Assembly (NCBI RefSeq): GCF_008831285.2
Contig: NC_045140.1
Coordinates: forward strand, 19,094,370 to 19,158,369
Direction: 5' to 3'
Source: Nymphaea colorata
Taxonomy: Eukaryota > Streptophyta > Magnoliopsida > Nymphaeales > Nymphaeaceae
DNA: 64,000 nt
The notes below the pieces were generated by a model, which was not told the DNA's origin, did not search any database, and saw nothing but the letters and a program-made list of their open reading frames with translations. Shown here piece by piece: positions 48,470 to 59,202 of the stretch (within the stretch, counting starts at the first letter, position 1; every line of letters begins with the position of its first letter). The translations under genes and the position numbers were made by a program.

Positions 48470-48510
48470 TTCCGGTGTCCTGGCTTACCACAGTTCCAGC
48501 AGCCATCACT
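48470..48510 (-). other. Gag CCHC zinc knuckle of the second copia element
   Basis: Minus-strand CWNCGKPGHRKRDC, a C-x2-C-x4-H-x4-C nucleocapsid knuckle preceded by a basic Arg/Ser/Gln segment. It lies in the same frame as gag and pol. Confidence 0.85.
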
Positions 48511-48660
48511 TCGAGGTTTGGATTGACTCCTTCCCTTAGATTTGGACCTTCCACGCTCTTGGTAGCGTTGATTAGTTCTGCCCCTATTTTGAACATTTAG
48601 GGCAGAACCGAGGGGCTCTCCTGCCTCTCTTCTGCGAATGTCCTCACTAAGTATTAAATC

Positions 48661-49191
48661 TCAAACACCACTGAACTTCAATTTGCTTGACCCCGATGAA
48701 CTACTCACGGCGGTCACAGTGGCACTCCAACTCTCCGGTAGAGATGACAGTAAAATTAAGGCTTGAACCTCATCATCAAACTTAATATCGACAGAACATA
48801 ATTGAGAAGTAATAACATTGAACTCATTTATGTGATCCGTAACAGAGGCACCTTCAGCCATTTTCAAATTAAATAAGCGACGCATCAGATATACCTTATT
48901 TGAAGCAGAGGGTTTTTCGTACATATCTGTTAGCGTCTTCATCAGACTTGCTGTCGTCTTCTCGTTAACAATGTTGAAGACGACGTTTCTGGCCAGCGTC
49001 AAACGAATGACTCCGATGGCTTGTCTATCCAGCAACTGCCAATCTACATCAGCCATCGTTGCAGGTTTCGCTCTCATGAGTGGTTCATGCAGTTTCTTCT
49101 GATACAAGTAGTCCTCGATCTGCATCTTCCAGAATCCGAAGTCTTTACCGTCGAACTTCTCGATTCTGACCTTTCCTTCTTCCGGCGCCAT
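48661..49191 (-). pseudogene. copia Gag with a premature stop
   Basis: 176 codons from MAPEEGKVRIEKFDGKDFGF to a TGA at 48661-48663. It contains the Gag pattern FDGKDFGFWKMQIEDYL, LMRRLFNLKMAEG and LLSSLPESW. The reading frame continues after the stop through the zinc knuckle into pol, so one nonsense change interrupts the polyprotein. Confidence 0.9.
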
Positions 49192-49214
49192 TGTTCCTTC
49201 CTCGAACGAACCGA

Positions 49215-49226
49215 GCTCTGATACCA
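49215..49226 (-). other. Primer-binding site (tRNA-iMet) of the second copia element
   Basis: TGGTATCAGAGC on the minus strand, two bases inside the 5' LTR. Confidence 0.92.
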
Positions 49227-49228
49227 GT

Positions 49229-49505
49229 TGTTAGGAACAACAATAATAAACTCTCCTCTCGCACTCTCAAGAGGAGATTAGAAGTAACAAGGAAGAAGAC
49301 AACGATTTACGTGGTTCGGAGCAAAAATCTCCTACGTCCACGGTCACACAGATCTCTTGTATTTTCTCTTCAATGAACACACACTGAACAGACACACTCA
49401 ACGGCGGCCATCCTCAAAACATAAGGATTAGGGCAAACCCGTATTAGTTGGATCCGCGGTATTGCAAATGAATGTCCAGTATGGATCAACTTCCATACAC
49501 CAACA
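49229..49505 (-). repeat. Complete 5' LTR of the second copia element
   Basis: 277 bp, TGTTAGGAAC...CACCAACA on +, followed by the AGTCA duplication. Only the first 217 bp have a counterpart in the left LTR. Confidence 0.9.
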
Positions 49506-49959
49506 AGTCATCAAGACGAAGCTAACCGTCGTTATAAAAATAGGATTCATATCAGATTTCAATTGTGAAATCAGAGTTTAGATTTAAATTCAAATGTAAC
49601 TATTTTTTTGTTTGTATGTGATATGAATATGTGAATATTTGAAAATGGATGTGATTAAGGGATTCGAGCACCATCCGTTGAGGTGACGTTTACATTATAA
49701 ATGAACGTATTTCACCTCGAGTTTGACTATGGTTTTCAATCACTAAATATTACAAAAAACCATTGACTGTTTTACTAATATAAATGTACAGGTTGCTTGA
49801 GATTAGTTGGACTTTTTATTACATTTAATTTCATATTCCTACCATTGAAGTGAGTTCTTATGAGTGTGACCCCTTACAAGTGGATGCATATTTTGGAAAG
49901 GGTGGTTGTGCAAGTTGGAAAAAAGTAATTTTTTCTTTGTTCCCTCCTATTCATATAGG

Positions 49960-50296
49960 AAACTAAGATGCATGCATACGTAGACTTCATTTCCTCACAT
50001 ATGAACAAAGAAAGGAGAATTCATTTGATTAAACCAACAAAGCTATCGTGCGGCAAGGATGCTGCCATACATATTTCTACTAACTCTATATCTTACGACC
50101 AAAGCAAGCATATTGAAATCGATATCATTTCATAGTGAAGAGGTCCAAAATATGCACCATTTATACTAAAAGTGATATTTTTACTAAGATGTCTAAAATG
50201 GAGAAATTATGCATCATTGATTGATATCTTTACGACGGCGGTAATTGGGTAACAATTAAGAAATACTCTAAGCTTGGATGGAAATGTCATGGGGAG
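49960..50296 (+). pseudogene. Decayed copia RNase H tail and polypurine tract
   Basis: Translation gives GKDAAIHISTNSISYDQSKH with EIDII next, the copia RNase H end pattern (CDN.AA..I..NP..H.RTKHIE.D), then CTIYTKSDIFTKM matching the usual ADIFTK segment. It is broken by stops and ends in a GGGGAG purine tract directly before a TGTTGAAG LTR start. Shorter versions of the same tail precede the LTRs at 56253 and 57487. Confidence 0.7.
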
Positions 50297-50943
50297 TGTT
50301 GAAGATAGTTGGCAAACCTATGACTTGAATTCAGATTGACAAAAGACTGGGTCTCTAGGTCGGTGAGTTGACTCGTTCAAATAACCATAATGTAAATCGT
50401 TGTAGCTGAATCGAGTGAATTAGGGCCAAGAAGAACCAACTCAGGTCGAGTCTGCCAGAGTTAGTTCAACCTTGACTAGTGGCCAGATTTCTTGACAAAC
50501 TGGGCTGATTCGGGTGATTCTCGAGCCAGCTCGGCAGTTAAACAATTTGTTGTTGAAAAAGTTGTTGTATCTTAGTTACTCTGTTGCCAATTTTATCATC
50601 CTCATTTTTTAATTTACTTTGATCCCTTACCAAATTCATTGTGAAAATTATCCTTTCTCCAAATTGCCAAACAAAGAGTTTCCCGGTTGTTCTTGCTTGG
50701 GTACTTTACATTGAGACTATTTCGTGGTTTTAGTGGGTAATTTGAGAAGCAAAGAAAACCCTTAGGAAGTTGTTCCTTTTTTGCCATAGACGCTAATTGC
50801 TTTCAACCATCAACATCCTTAAGAAAATTGGCTAGGTTTAAACAGGAGCTAAAGCTATCGTTCAAACCCCCCTAGAAAGTACAAGAGAAGGGAAACACAG
50901 GTCATGATCAAAGACATGTAGATATGTCTGTACGTAGTTGAAC
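50297..50943 (+). repeat. Decayed LTR (TGTTGAAG family) upstream of GH3-3
   Basis: Starts TGTTGAAGATAGTTGGCAAA immediately after the purine tract and continues with the shared GACTGGGTC, TTTGATCCCTTACCAAATTC and TTTTTTGCCATAGACG segments. The right end is eroded (expected ...CAACA). The distance to the GH3-3 start codon is about 135 bp, so this LTR forms much of the promoter-proximal DNA. Confidence 0.65.
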
Positions 50944-51078
50944 ACAAATTATGATATGATGTACCTCAAGAAATCTATAGTTGTATTCACTGTCTGTATA
51001 ATAAACCATTGGCTATAAAGAAGAGGGCCGGGGGAAAACGGAGGAAGCAGAGTTGAAGACGGAAAAACAGATCGGGAG

Positions 51079-53502
51079 ATGGAGATGTGGGAGTTGATGG
51101 AAGAGATGACCAACAACATTGACGGAGAGCAGGAGAAGGTGCTGGCCGACATCCTCTCCCTGAATGCGCACACCGAATACCTACAGAGGCATGGTCTCGC
51201 CGGAAACACCGACCGGGAGTCATTCAAGACGAGGCTGCCCGTCGTTAGCTATGAAGACATAAGGCCGGACATCCAGCGCATAGCAGACGGTGATCGCTCT
51301 CCCATCTTGTTTGCCCTTCCTCTTTCCCACTTCATTTGCAGGTCGCTCTCTCTCTCTCTCTGCCCTTCAACCAGTTAAGAACAGAGCGGAGAAGATAAAT
51401 AGTCACGTAAGATGCGGCGCAACTGATCGCGGCTTCTTAATTTTCTTGCAGCTCCGGCACGTCAGGTGGTGAGAAGAAGTTGCTCCCACTGGTAGAGGGG
51501 GATCTCGACAGAGTGGAGATGGTATGGAGGGTTATGGGTAGCCTGATGAACTGGTATCTTCTTTTTCCCCATCCTCATCTCCACGTAAGACTGTCTTCAC
51601 CGACTTTCAGATCAGTGTGGCCTGACCATAATTCTAAAAATCTGTTTCCGATTCGAATCGGAAACATCAAAAGCGATAGATATCGGGAACAAATTTGAAT
51701 TGAATTTGAAGTCCTCCCTTTCTCTCGAATGTATGTACATATATGGATGTCAGTAAATCAAATTTGAATTGAATATATTCTTAACCTTGTTCACTGTTCT
51801 AGATATCCTTATTAAATTTGGATTCAAATACAAATAAAGAAAGTTGTATAGGAATCCGAATTCAAAACCCTGTTTTCCAATCCAAATCTCATTTGGGCGT
51901 GCCTTGTTAGAAAGAATTATCAGGAATTAAGTGTACTTCCTAAACTAAATACTTAATCTGTCTAGGCATGGCTATGGTTTGAAGCAAGGGAAGACCCTCA
52001 AATTCGTCCACGTTAGAAAAGAGTGGGAGACGGGTGCAGGCATTGCAGTTCGCTATATTGTTACAAGCTGGTACAAAAGCTGTAACTTCCTTTCCAACCA
52101 CCATCAATACAGCACCACCCACACCAGCCCCCTTGCCTCTATACATTGCACAGACACGTTCCAGAGCACATACTCGCAGTTGCTCGCTGGCCTGGCCGAC
52201 CGGCTGTCCGTCATCCAGCTGAGCGCCACCTTTGCGCTGGGCCTGCACCAGGCCATCCGCTTCCTCGAGCGCCACTATCTGGACCTGGCAATGGACATTG
52301 AGAAGGGGACGGTTGATCCTCGAATCACGGACGAAGATATACGGGCGGCGCTGGAGACAAGATTGGCACCTGACCCCGAGAATGCAAGGCATATAAGAAA
52401 AGAGTGTGGATGTGGGCAATGGAAGGGCATCATAAGAAGGATCTGGCCCAACGCCCAGTACTTGGAAGCCGTGGCGACGGGGAGTATGAGTCCCTTCGTC
52501 CCTGTCTTGGAGTTTTACAGCGACGGTCTGCCTCTGGTTAGCCTTGCGTATGCGTCGTCCGAGTGCTTCTTCGGGATCAACTTGAACCCTTTCTGTAAGC
52601 CGGAGGACGTCACCTACACCATCATCCCGAATTTGGCCCATTTTGAGTTTTTGCCGGTCCAATCACCGGAAAATTGCCTGCAGCCGGCAGAACTCGTGAA
52701 TTTGGCCGATGTTCAAATGGGGAAGGAGTACGAGATAGTGGTGACCACTTACTCAGGTACGAATCTTACATTTTTTTCGCTTATTTGTTCCATTCATGGT
52801 TAATCTTTCATCATATATAAAAATGCTCAATAGCGGAGCTAATTGGAAACCTTCGGCTGCATTCGTGAACACCATTAATATGTAAATAAGCAAACAGACA
52901 CAACTGACTCCATTGATCTCACATGACCAGGTCTTTACCGTTATAGAGTGGGAGACATCCTGAGAGTCGTGAGTTTCTACAACAAAGCGCCCCAATTCAA
53001 GTTCGTTTGCCGTGGAAATGTTGTGTTAAGCATCGACATAGAAAAAACCAGTGAGGCAGATCTGCAGAAAGCAGTAGCGGCGGCGGAGGCCGCTCACCTT
53101 ATTCCACACAACACGAGAGTGGCGGAATTTACTAGTTACGCCGACACCACCACCACTCCCGGCCACTATGTCATTTACTTGGAACTCTCACGAACAACAG
53201 ATCAGACGGAAGGTTTTTCAGCAGATTATTTGATTGGGCAGTGTTGTTTGGCAATTGAGGAATCATTTGATGCTACTTATAAAGAAGTGCGCGTTTATGA
53301 CAGATCCATCGGGCCGCTAGAAATTAAGGTAGTGAAGAATGGCACTTTTGACAGACTCATGGATTTTGCTGTATCTAATGGTGCTTCCGTGGCTCAGTAC
53401 AAACCTCCTAGGTGTGTGAAATCTGATTCCCTCCTGCAAATTTTAGATGCAGCGGTTGTTTCTGCCCATTTCAGTCCTCGTCCCCCAAGTTGGTCGAAGT
53501 AG
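51079..53502 (+). CDS. GH3 acyl acid-amido synthetase, copy 3 (GH3-3)
   Basis: Exons 51079-51341, 51452-51553, 51966-52756, 52931-53502; GT-AG, in phase, 575 aa. Motif I SSGTSGGEKK, motif II YASSECFFGINLNP and motif III GLYRYRVGD are kept. Exon 2 ends in CTG rather than CAG before its GT donor, changing a shared Arg to Trp (residue 122). Other departures from the consensus of its paralogues are WYKSCNFLSNHH, KECGCGQW, YVIYLELSRTT and DYLIGQCC, so this copy may be under weaker constraint although its frame is open. Introns 2 and 3 resemble GH3-1, intron 1 resembles GH3-2. AATAAA at 53664. Confidence 0.88.
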
Positions 53503-53663
53503 CACTGCAGCATCGTCGTTTCCATCTGGCAGACACTCATGGATTGAAGTCTCAAGCGCAAGAGATTTACACAGATTTCACTGTTTGTATTAAATAAGAT
53601 ATGGATTCCCCTGCTTGTTGCTTGGTTGAATGAGTTTTTCGTTCATTCTTTGAATTAATATGT

Positions 53664-53669
53664 AATAAA
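53664..53669 (+). terminator. Poly(A) signal, GH3-3
   Basis: AATAAA in TTAATATGTAATAAAACAGG, 162 bp after the stop, in the same context as in GH3-1. Confidence 0.5.
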
Positions 53670-54659
53670 ACAGGGCAAATGTTTTATACTTAAAAGGTTG
53701 TTTGATTCGTGGAATGAGAATACCCAGTTCTCCTGCTCCACTCCATTCCCCCAAGAGGCAAAAGCATGCTGACCTACCCTGCAGAAGCGGGGCACAGAAC
53801 CTTTATTGGCGTGTTCTTCTTCTTGCGCACGTAATTATCGTATTTGTTGCACCGCGAACTGGTATTCTGCGTCCCATGTTTGATACCGTTTGTGGGTTCC
53901 ATTTCCACAAGGACCACCATTGTTCTCAAGCAACCAACCGCTAATTATTGTTCCGAAAAGGCTTGGAACGTTGGAAGCTCCATTCTCGCTTTCCTGGAGC
54001 AGCATTCAGACTTTAGAGGCTGTTTTGACACCAGTAACAAATTATTACTTTTTGATAAAACTGCTTCAGGGGTAGATCATGGAAGCTTGTAACATAGTGT
54101 TTGATAAATCTACTCAAAATATTGAGACAGAATTCTTAGACACAGTAACAACCTGCTATGGGTGGCAAAGAACCTCCTAAAAACCACTTGAGAGTTGTGT
54201 TAATTTTGATGGTGGGACGAACTTACTTGCCGCTCTCATGTATGTTCCAATGTAATCCACCGGCTGGGTTGTTGTTTACACTAATGTAGGACGAAAACTT
54301 TCTGTTTTAGAAGGCTCAGGACTAAATCATGAGCTCTCTTGAGATGAGAGCTAAAATTCATCCGAAATGCCTGAAGTCGTCTTCCCAATTGCTCATTTTT
54401 CTAATACATATAAAAGTACCGGTTGCTTGAGATTCTTAAGCCATGATTTCAACTTTTTATTACATTTAATTTCATATTCCTACAATTGGAGTGAGTGAAT
54501 GGTGAATGCGGATATTCAGAGTTACAAACTCTTACTCATGAAGGTAAAAACAATAAAAAAATGTAAATTAATACAACATAGATAAAAATACACATTACTT
54601 TTTTCTCTTTGATTTTCTTTTAACCATCCATCACAATGGATCATACGGTTCTCATGAGG

Positions 54660-55372
54660 GTAACTTCAATTCCGATCGACAGATGACTGGGTCATTGGGT
54701 CGGGTCGGTGAATTGACTCGCCGACTTGGTTGAGTACTGAAATGACCATAATGCAAATCACTGCAGCTGAATTGAGTGAGTTAGAGGCGAGCACAACATG
54801 GTGATTCAGACGTTAGGGGTCAGCCAGTCCGAGTAAGGTATGAGTCAGTTCAATCTTGACTCGTGGCCAGATTTCTTGACAATCTGAGCTGATTTGGGTG
54901 ATTCTCTAGTCAGCCCGACGAATTTGCCAACTATGGTGTTGAAAGAATTGATGTATCGTAGCTAATCTCTTGCCATTTTTATCATCCCCATTTTTTTTGT
55001 TTTCTTTGATCCCTCACCAAATTCATTGTGATAATTATCCTTTCTCAAAATCTCCAAACGAAAAGTTTAGTGGTTGTTCTTACTCGGCTATTTTAAAATT
55101 GACACTAATTTCAGAAGCATACAAAAACCTAAACTTCCTATTTCTTAATTAGAAATAAAAAAAACTTAGTAGTTGTTCCTTTTTTGCCATAGACGGCTAA
55201 TTGATTTGAACTCTCAACATCCTTAAGCTATTGTTCAAACCGCAAGTCCGCAAGCAAGTACAAGAGAAGGAAGCGCAAGTCATGGCCAAACACATGTGGC
55301 AGACATGTCTATACGTAGTTTACACGGTCAATCAGGTGAGCCAAGCTATGCATTCTCTAAATTTCCACAACA
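54660..55372 (+). repeat. Decayed LTR (TGTTGAAG family), unit 1
   Basis: Contains the GACTGGGTCATTGGGTCGGG segment through to TTTCCACAACA at 55372. The first tens of bases are missing or diverged. Confidence 0.6.
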
Positions 55373-56252
55373 TGAAGTCTCTTGGACGAATTATGAAATG
55401 AGGTACGTTAAAACATCTATAATGACATCCAATTGGATTCAGATTCAAATATATATAAATATTTGACCAAATACAGATACAGATTCAGATCAGATTTATT
55501 TTTAAACAAGTATCATATATTTAATGCTATGACATTTTGAAAATCAGGCAAATTCAGTTTAAAATACAAATTCAAATTCGGATATGAGTGTAACAATAGG
55601 ATTCAGATCATATTCGCATTGTGAAATCAAAATTTAGATTTAGATTAAAATATAACTATTTGTGTTGGTATTTGAGTATGAATATGTGAATATCTGAAAA
55701 CAGATCCGTTGAAATCTCTATGCACTACTTTTACATTAAAAATGATCACAAGTGATGTATTCCACCACGAGTCGAATTGACTACGGTTTTTAATCACGAA
55801 ATATTATTTGCGAGAATCATGAGCATCGCAGGATGCAGAAAAAAACCGTATAGTACAGAAAAAACCATTGGCTATGGACGTTGACGTCGATAGCCAGAAT
55901 ACACGAAGTTCTTCCAATTGCTCAATTTTCTAATACATATAAGAGTACAAGTTGGTTGAGATCGTAGGACTTTTTATTACATTTAATTTCTTATTCCTAC
56001 AATTGGAGTGATTGAATGGTGAATTTGGCTATTCATAGTTACAAAACTCATCATTCAATTCCCCCCTACAAGTGGATGAATATTTTGGAAAGGGCAAGTT
56101 GTGGTTGTAGAAGTTGGGAAAATGTAATTTTTGTTCCATCCTAGTAATATAGGAAATTAAAATTATGCATCATTGATTGATATCTTTACCAAGGGGGTGA
56201 TTGGATTACAATTAAGAAATACTCTAAACTAGATGGGAATGTCAGGGGGGAG

Positions 56253-56916
56253 TGTTGAAGATAGTTGGCAAACCTATGACTTGAACTCAGATCGACAAAT
56301 GACTGGGTCTGTGGGTTGGTGGCTCGTCAACTCTGTAGAATATTCAAATGACCACAATGTAAATCAATACAGCTGAATCGAGTGAGTTAGGGGCGAGCAG
56401 GACCAAGTCAAGCTGAGTTAGGGAAGAGCGGGTTTAGCCTTGACTTGTGGCCAGATTTCTTGACAATTTGAGTTGATTCAGGTGATTTTCAAGATAATCT
56501 CTTGCCATTTTTATCATCCTCAGTTTTTTTAATTTGCTTTGATCCCTTAGCAAATTCATTGTGATAATTATCCTTTCTCAAAATCACCAAAAAAAGAGTT
56601 TAGTGGTTGTTCTTGCTCGGGTATTTTAAATTGACACTAATTTCATGGTTTTAGTGGGTAATGTGAGAAGCATACGAAAATCGAAAGCTCCTATTTCATA
56701 ATTGGAAATAAAAAACTTAGGAAGTTGTTCCCTTCTTGCCATAGATGGCTAGTTGATTTGAACCCTGAACATCCTAAAGAAAATTGGCTTGGTCAAATAG
56801 GAGGTAAAGCTATCGTTCAAAAGGGAAGCACAAGTCATAGCTAAAGACATGTCTATACGTAGTTTACACAATCAATCAGGTGAGCCAAGCCATGCGTTCT
56901 ATAAATTCCAACAACA
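56253..56916 (+). repeat. Best-preserved LTR of the TGTTGAAG family, unit 2
   Basis: 664 bp, starting TGTTGAAGATAGTTGG right after the purine tract AGGGGGGAG and ending AACAACA. The terminal TGTTG/CAACA inverted repeat is what an LTR should show. No PBS follows, so this is a 3' or solo LTR with an RNase H stub before it. Confidence 0.7.
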
Positions 56917-57486
56917 ATGAAGTCTATTGGACGAATTATGATATGAGGTATGTCAAGAAATCTATAGTTGAATTCACTATATATATATATATGACATTGA
57001 CATCCCTATGTATGACATTTACATTAAAAAAGATCACAAGTGATGTGTTCCACCACGAGTTGATTGACTATGGTTTTTAATCACGAAATATTATTTGTGA
57101 GAATCATGAGCATCGCAGGATGCAGAAAAAAACCGCTCGTTGCAAAAAAAACCATTGGCTATGGACGTTGACGTTGATAATCAGAATACACGAAGTTCTT
57201 CCAATCGCTCAATTTTCTAATACGTATAAAAGTACAAGTTGCTTGAGAGTCTTAGGACTTTTTATTACATTTAATTTCATATTCCTACAATTGGAGTGAG
57301 TGAATGGTGAGTTTGACTATTTATACCAAAATGTGCACCATTTATACTAAAAGTGATATTTATACCAAGATGTCTAAAATGGAGAAATTATGCACCATTG
57401 GTTGTCATTGTTTGATATCTTTACCACGGTGGTGATTGGATTGCAATTAAGAAATACTCTAAGCTAGATGGGAATGTCAGGGGGAG

Positions 57487-58130
57487 TGTTGAAGATAGTT
57501 AGCAAACTGATGACTTGAACTTGGATCCGTATATGACTGGGTCTGTGAGGTGACTCATCGACTCGGTCGAGTATTCAAATAACCATAATGTAAGTCACTG
57601 CAGCTGAATCGAGTGAGTTAGGGGCGAGCAGGACCAAGTCAGGCCGAGTCTGGCTGAGTTAGTGGTAAGCCGGAACGAGTTAGGGATGAGTTGGTTCAAC
57701 CTTGACTTGTGGCCAGATTTCTTGACAATCTGAGCTGATTCGGGTGATTCTCTAGTCAGCTCAGCGTGTTTGCCAACTATTGTGTTGGAATAATTGATGT
57801 ATCGTAGATAATCTCTTGTCATTTTTATGATTCTCATTTTTTAGTTTTCTTTGATTCCTCACCAAATTCATTGTGATCATTATCCTTTCTCAAAATCTCC
57901 AAACAAAGAGTTTAGTGGTTGTTCTTGCTTGGGTATTTTACATTGAACACTAATTTCACGGTTTTAGTGGGTAATTTGAGAAGCATACGAAAACCTAAAG
58001 CTCCTATTTCTTAATTAGAAATAAAAAACTTAGGAAGTTGTTCCTTTTTTGCCACAGATGGTAAAGTTTGATATCTTTACCACGGTGGTGATTGGATTAC
58101 AATTAAGAAATACTCTAATTTCCCACAACA
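57487..58130 (+). repeat. LTR of the TGTTGAAG family, unit 3, with internal shuffle
   Basis: Starts after GGGGGAG at 57487 and ends CCCACAACA at 58130. Near its end (about 58068-58118) it carries a copy of the sequence TTTGATATCTTTACCACGGT and following bases that normally lies upstream of the LTR (about 57412), replacing LTR sequence. Confidence 0.65.
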
Positions 58131-58898
58131 ATGAAGTCTATTGAACGAATTATGATATGTGGTACGTCGAAAAATTCTATAGTTGAATTATATATATATA
58201 TATATGTATGTATATATTGCTGTTATTCGATTATAGATGTCAATATATTCTATTTGAATCGGACATTCGATCAAATCATTTTAGAAAAAAACATATATAA
58301 AAAATAATAATATTTGATTAAAAAATTAGATTAGTTTTAAATTCAAAAATTACATCCATTTAGATTCAGATTTGAATATACATAAATATCTGACCAAACA
58401 CGGATATAGATTCAGATTGGATTCATTTTTCACCAAGTATCATATATTTAATGCTATCATAGTTTGAAAATCAGGCAAATTCAGTTTAAAATTTGAATTG
58501 GAATTCAGATATGAGTGTAAAAATAGGATTCATATCATATTTGGATTGTGAAATCAAATTTTAGATTTAAGTTCAAATATAACTATTTTTGTTCGTATTT
58601 GAATTGAATATGTAAAAGATGTGATTAAGGGCATATTCGATTCAAATATGATTCGTCCACATCCATACGTGGACATTTAAATTAAAAATGACCGCATGTA
58701 TTGTATTGCACCACGAGTTGATTGACTATAGTTTTTAATCACAAAATATTATTTGTGAGAATCTTGAGCATCGCAGGAAGCATAAATAGCCAGAATACAC
58801 GAAGTTCTAAAACGGGCAGAGAGATAGAGGAGAGAGAGGGCCGCGGGAGAACGGAGGAAGCAGACGTACAACTTGAAGACGGAAAAACCGACAGAGAA

Positions 58899-59160
58899 AT
58901 GGAGATGTTGGTGTTGATGGAAGAGATGACCAACAACATCGACGGAGAGCAGGAGAAGTTGCTGGCCGATATCCTCTCCCTGAATGCCCACACCGAGTAC
59001 CTACAGAGGCATGGTCTTGCCGGGAAAACCGACCGGGAGTCATTCAAGACGAAGCTGCCCGTCGTTACCTATGAAGACATCCGGCCGGACATCCATCGTA
59101 TAGCAAACGGTGATCGCTCTCCCATCTTGTCCGCCCTTCCCCTTTACCACTTCCTTTGCA

Positions 59161-59202
<42 letters not shown>

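Larger units (their letters stand above)
46038..49505 (-). mobile_element. Ty1/copia element (TNT1-94-like), internally deleted
   Basis: Minus-strand element of about 3.5 kb inserted in GH3 fragment 1. Target-site duplications AGTCA lie at 46033-46037 and 49506-49510; the uninterrupted site is visible in fragment 2. The 5' LTR (right) is complete at 277 bp. The 3' LTR (left) keeps about 217 bp homologous to it, with 3 differences (hand count). The RT catalytic region onward, RNase H, the PPT and the first part of U3 are missing and replaced by about 27 bp of other sequence. The gag frame has one stop. The element cannot make its own RT but was inserted recently. Confidence 0.93.
45893..49534 (+). 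pseudogene. Truncated GH3 exon-1 fragment 1, split by a copia insertion
   Basis: Exon-1 homology runs from 45893 to 46037 and resumes at 49511-49534 on the far side of the retrotransposon. The initiator ATG is changed (AAG-GAG-ATG). The sequence keeps MEEMSNNVDGEQEKVLAN, AEYLQ-like and GLAGKTDRES wording, closest to GH3-1, as does its upstream flank. It stops at GTCGTTA, where AT-rich repeat (TAAAAATAGGATT) begins; exons 2-4 are absent. The same end point occurs in fragment 2. Confidence 0.85.
54340..58700 (+). repeat. Tandem array of about 1.3-1.5 kb spacer units
   Basis: Landmark words recur in order. TTCCCAATTGCTCA/CTTCCAATTGCTCAATTTTC occurs at about 54385, 55913 and 57200. CTCCTATTTCTTAATTAGAA-type occurs at about 55137, 56692 and 58002. 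Spacing is about 1.53-1.56 kb then 1.29-1.31 kb. Each unit holds AT-rich repeat, the minisatellite words, a piece of RNase H tail and an LTR of the TGTTGAAG family. No gene lies in this 4.4 kb; the ORFs are short. Confidence 0.75.
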
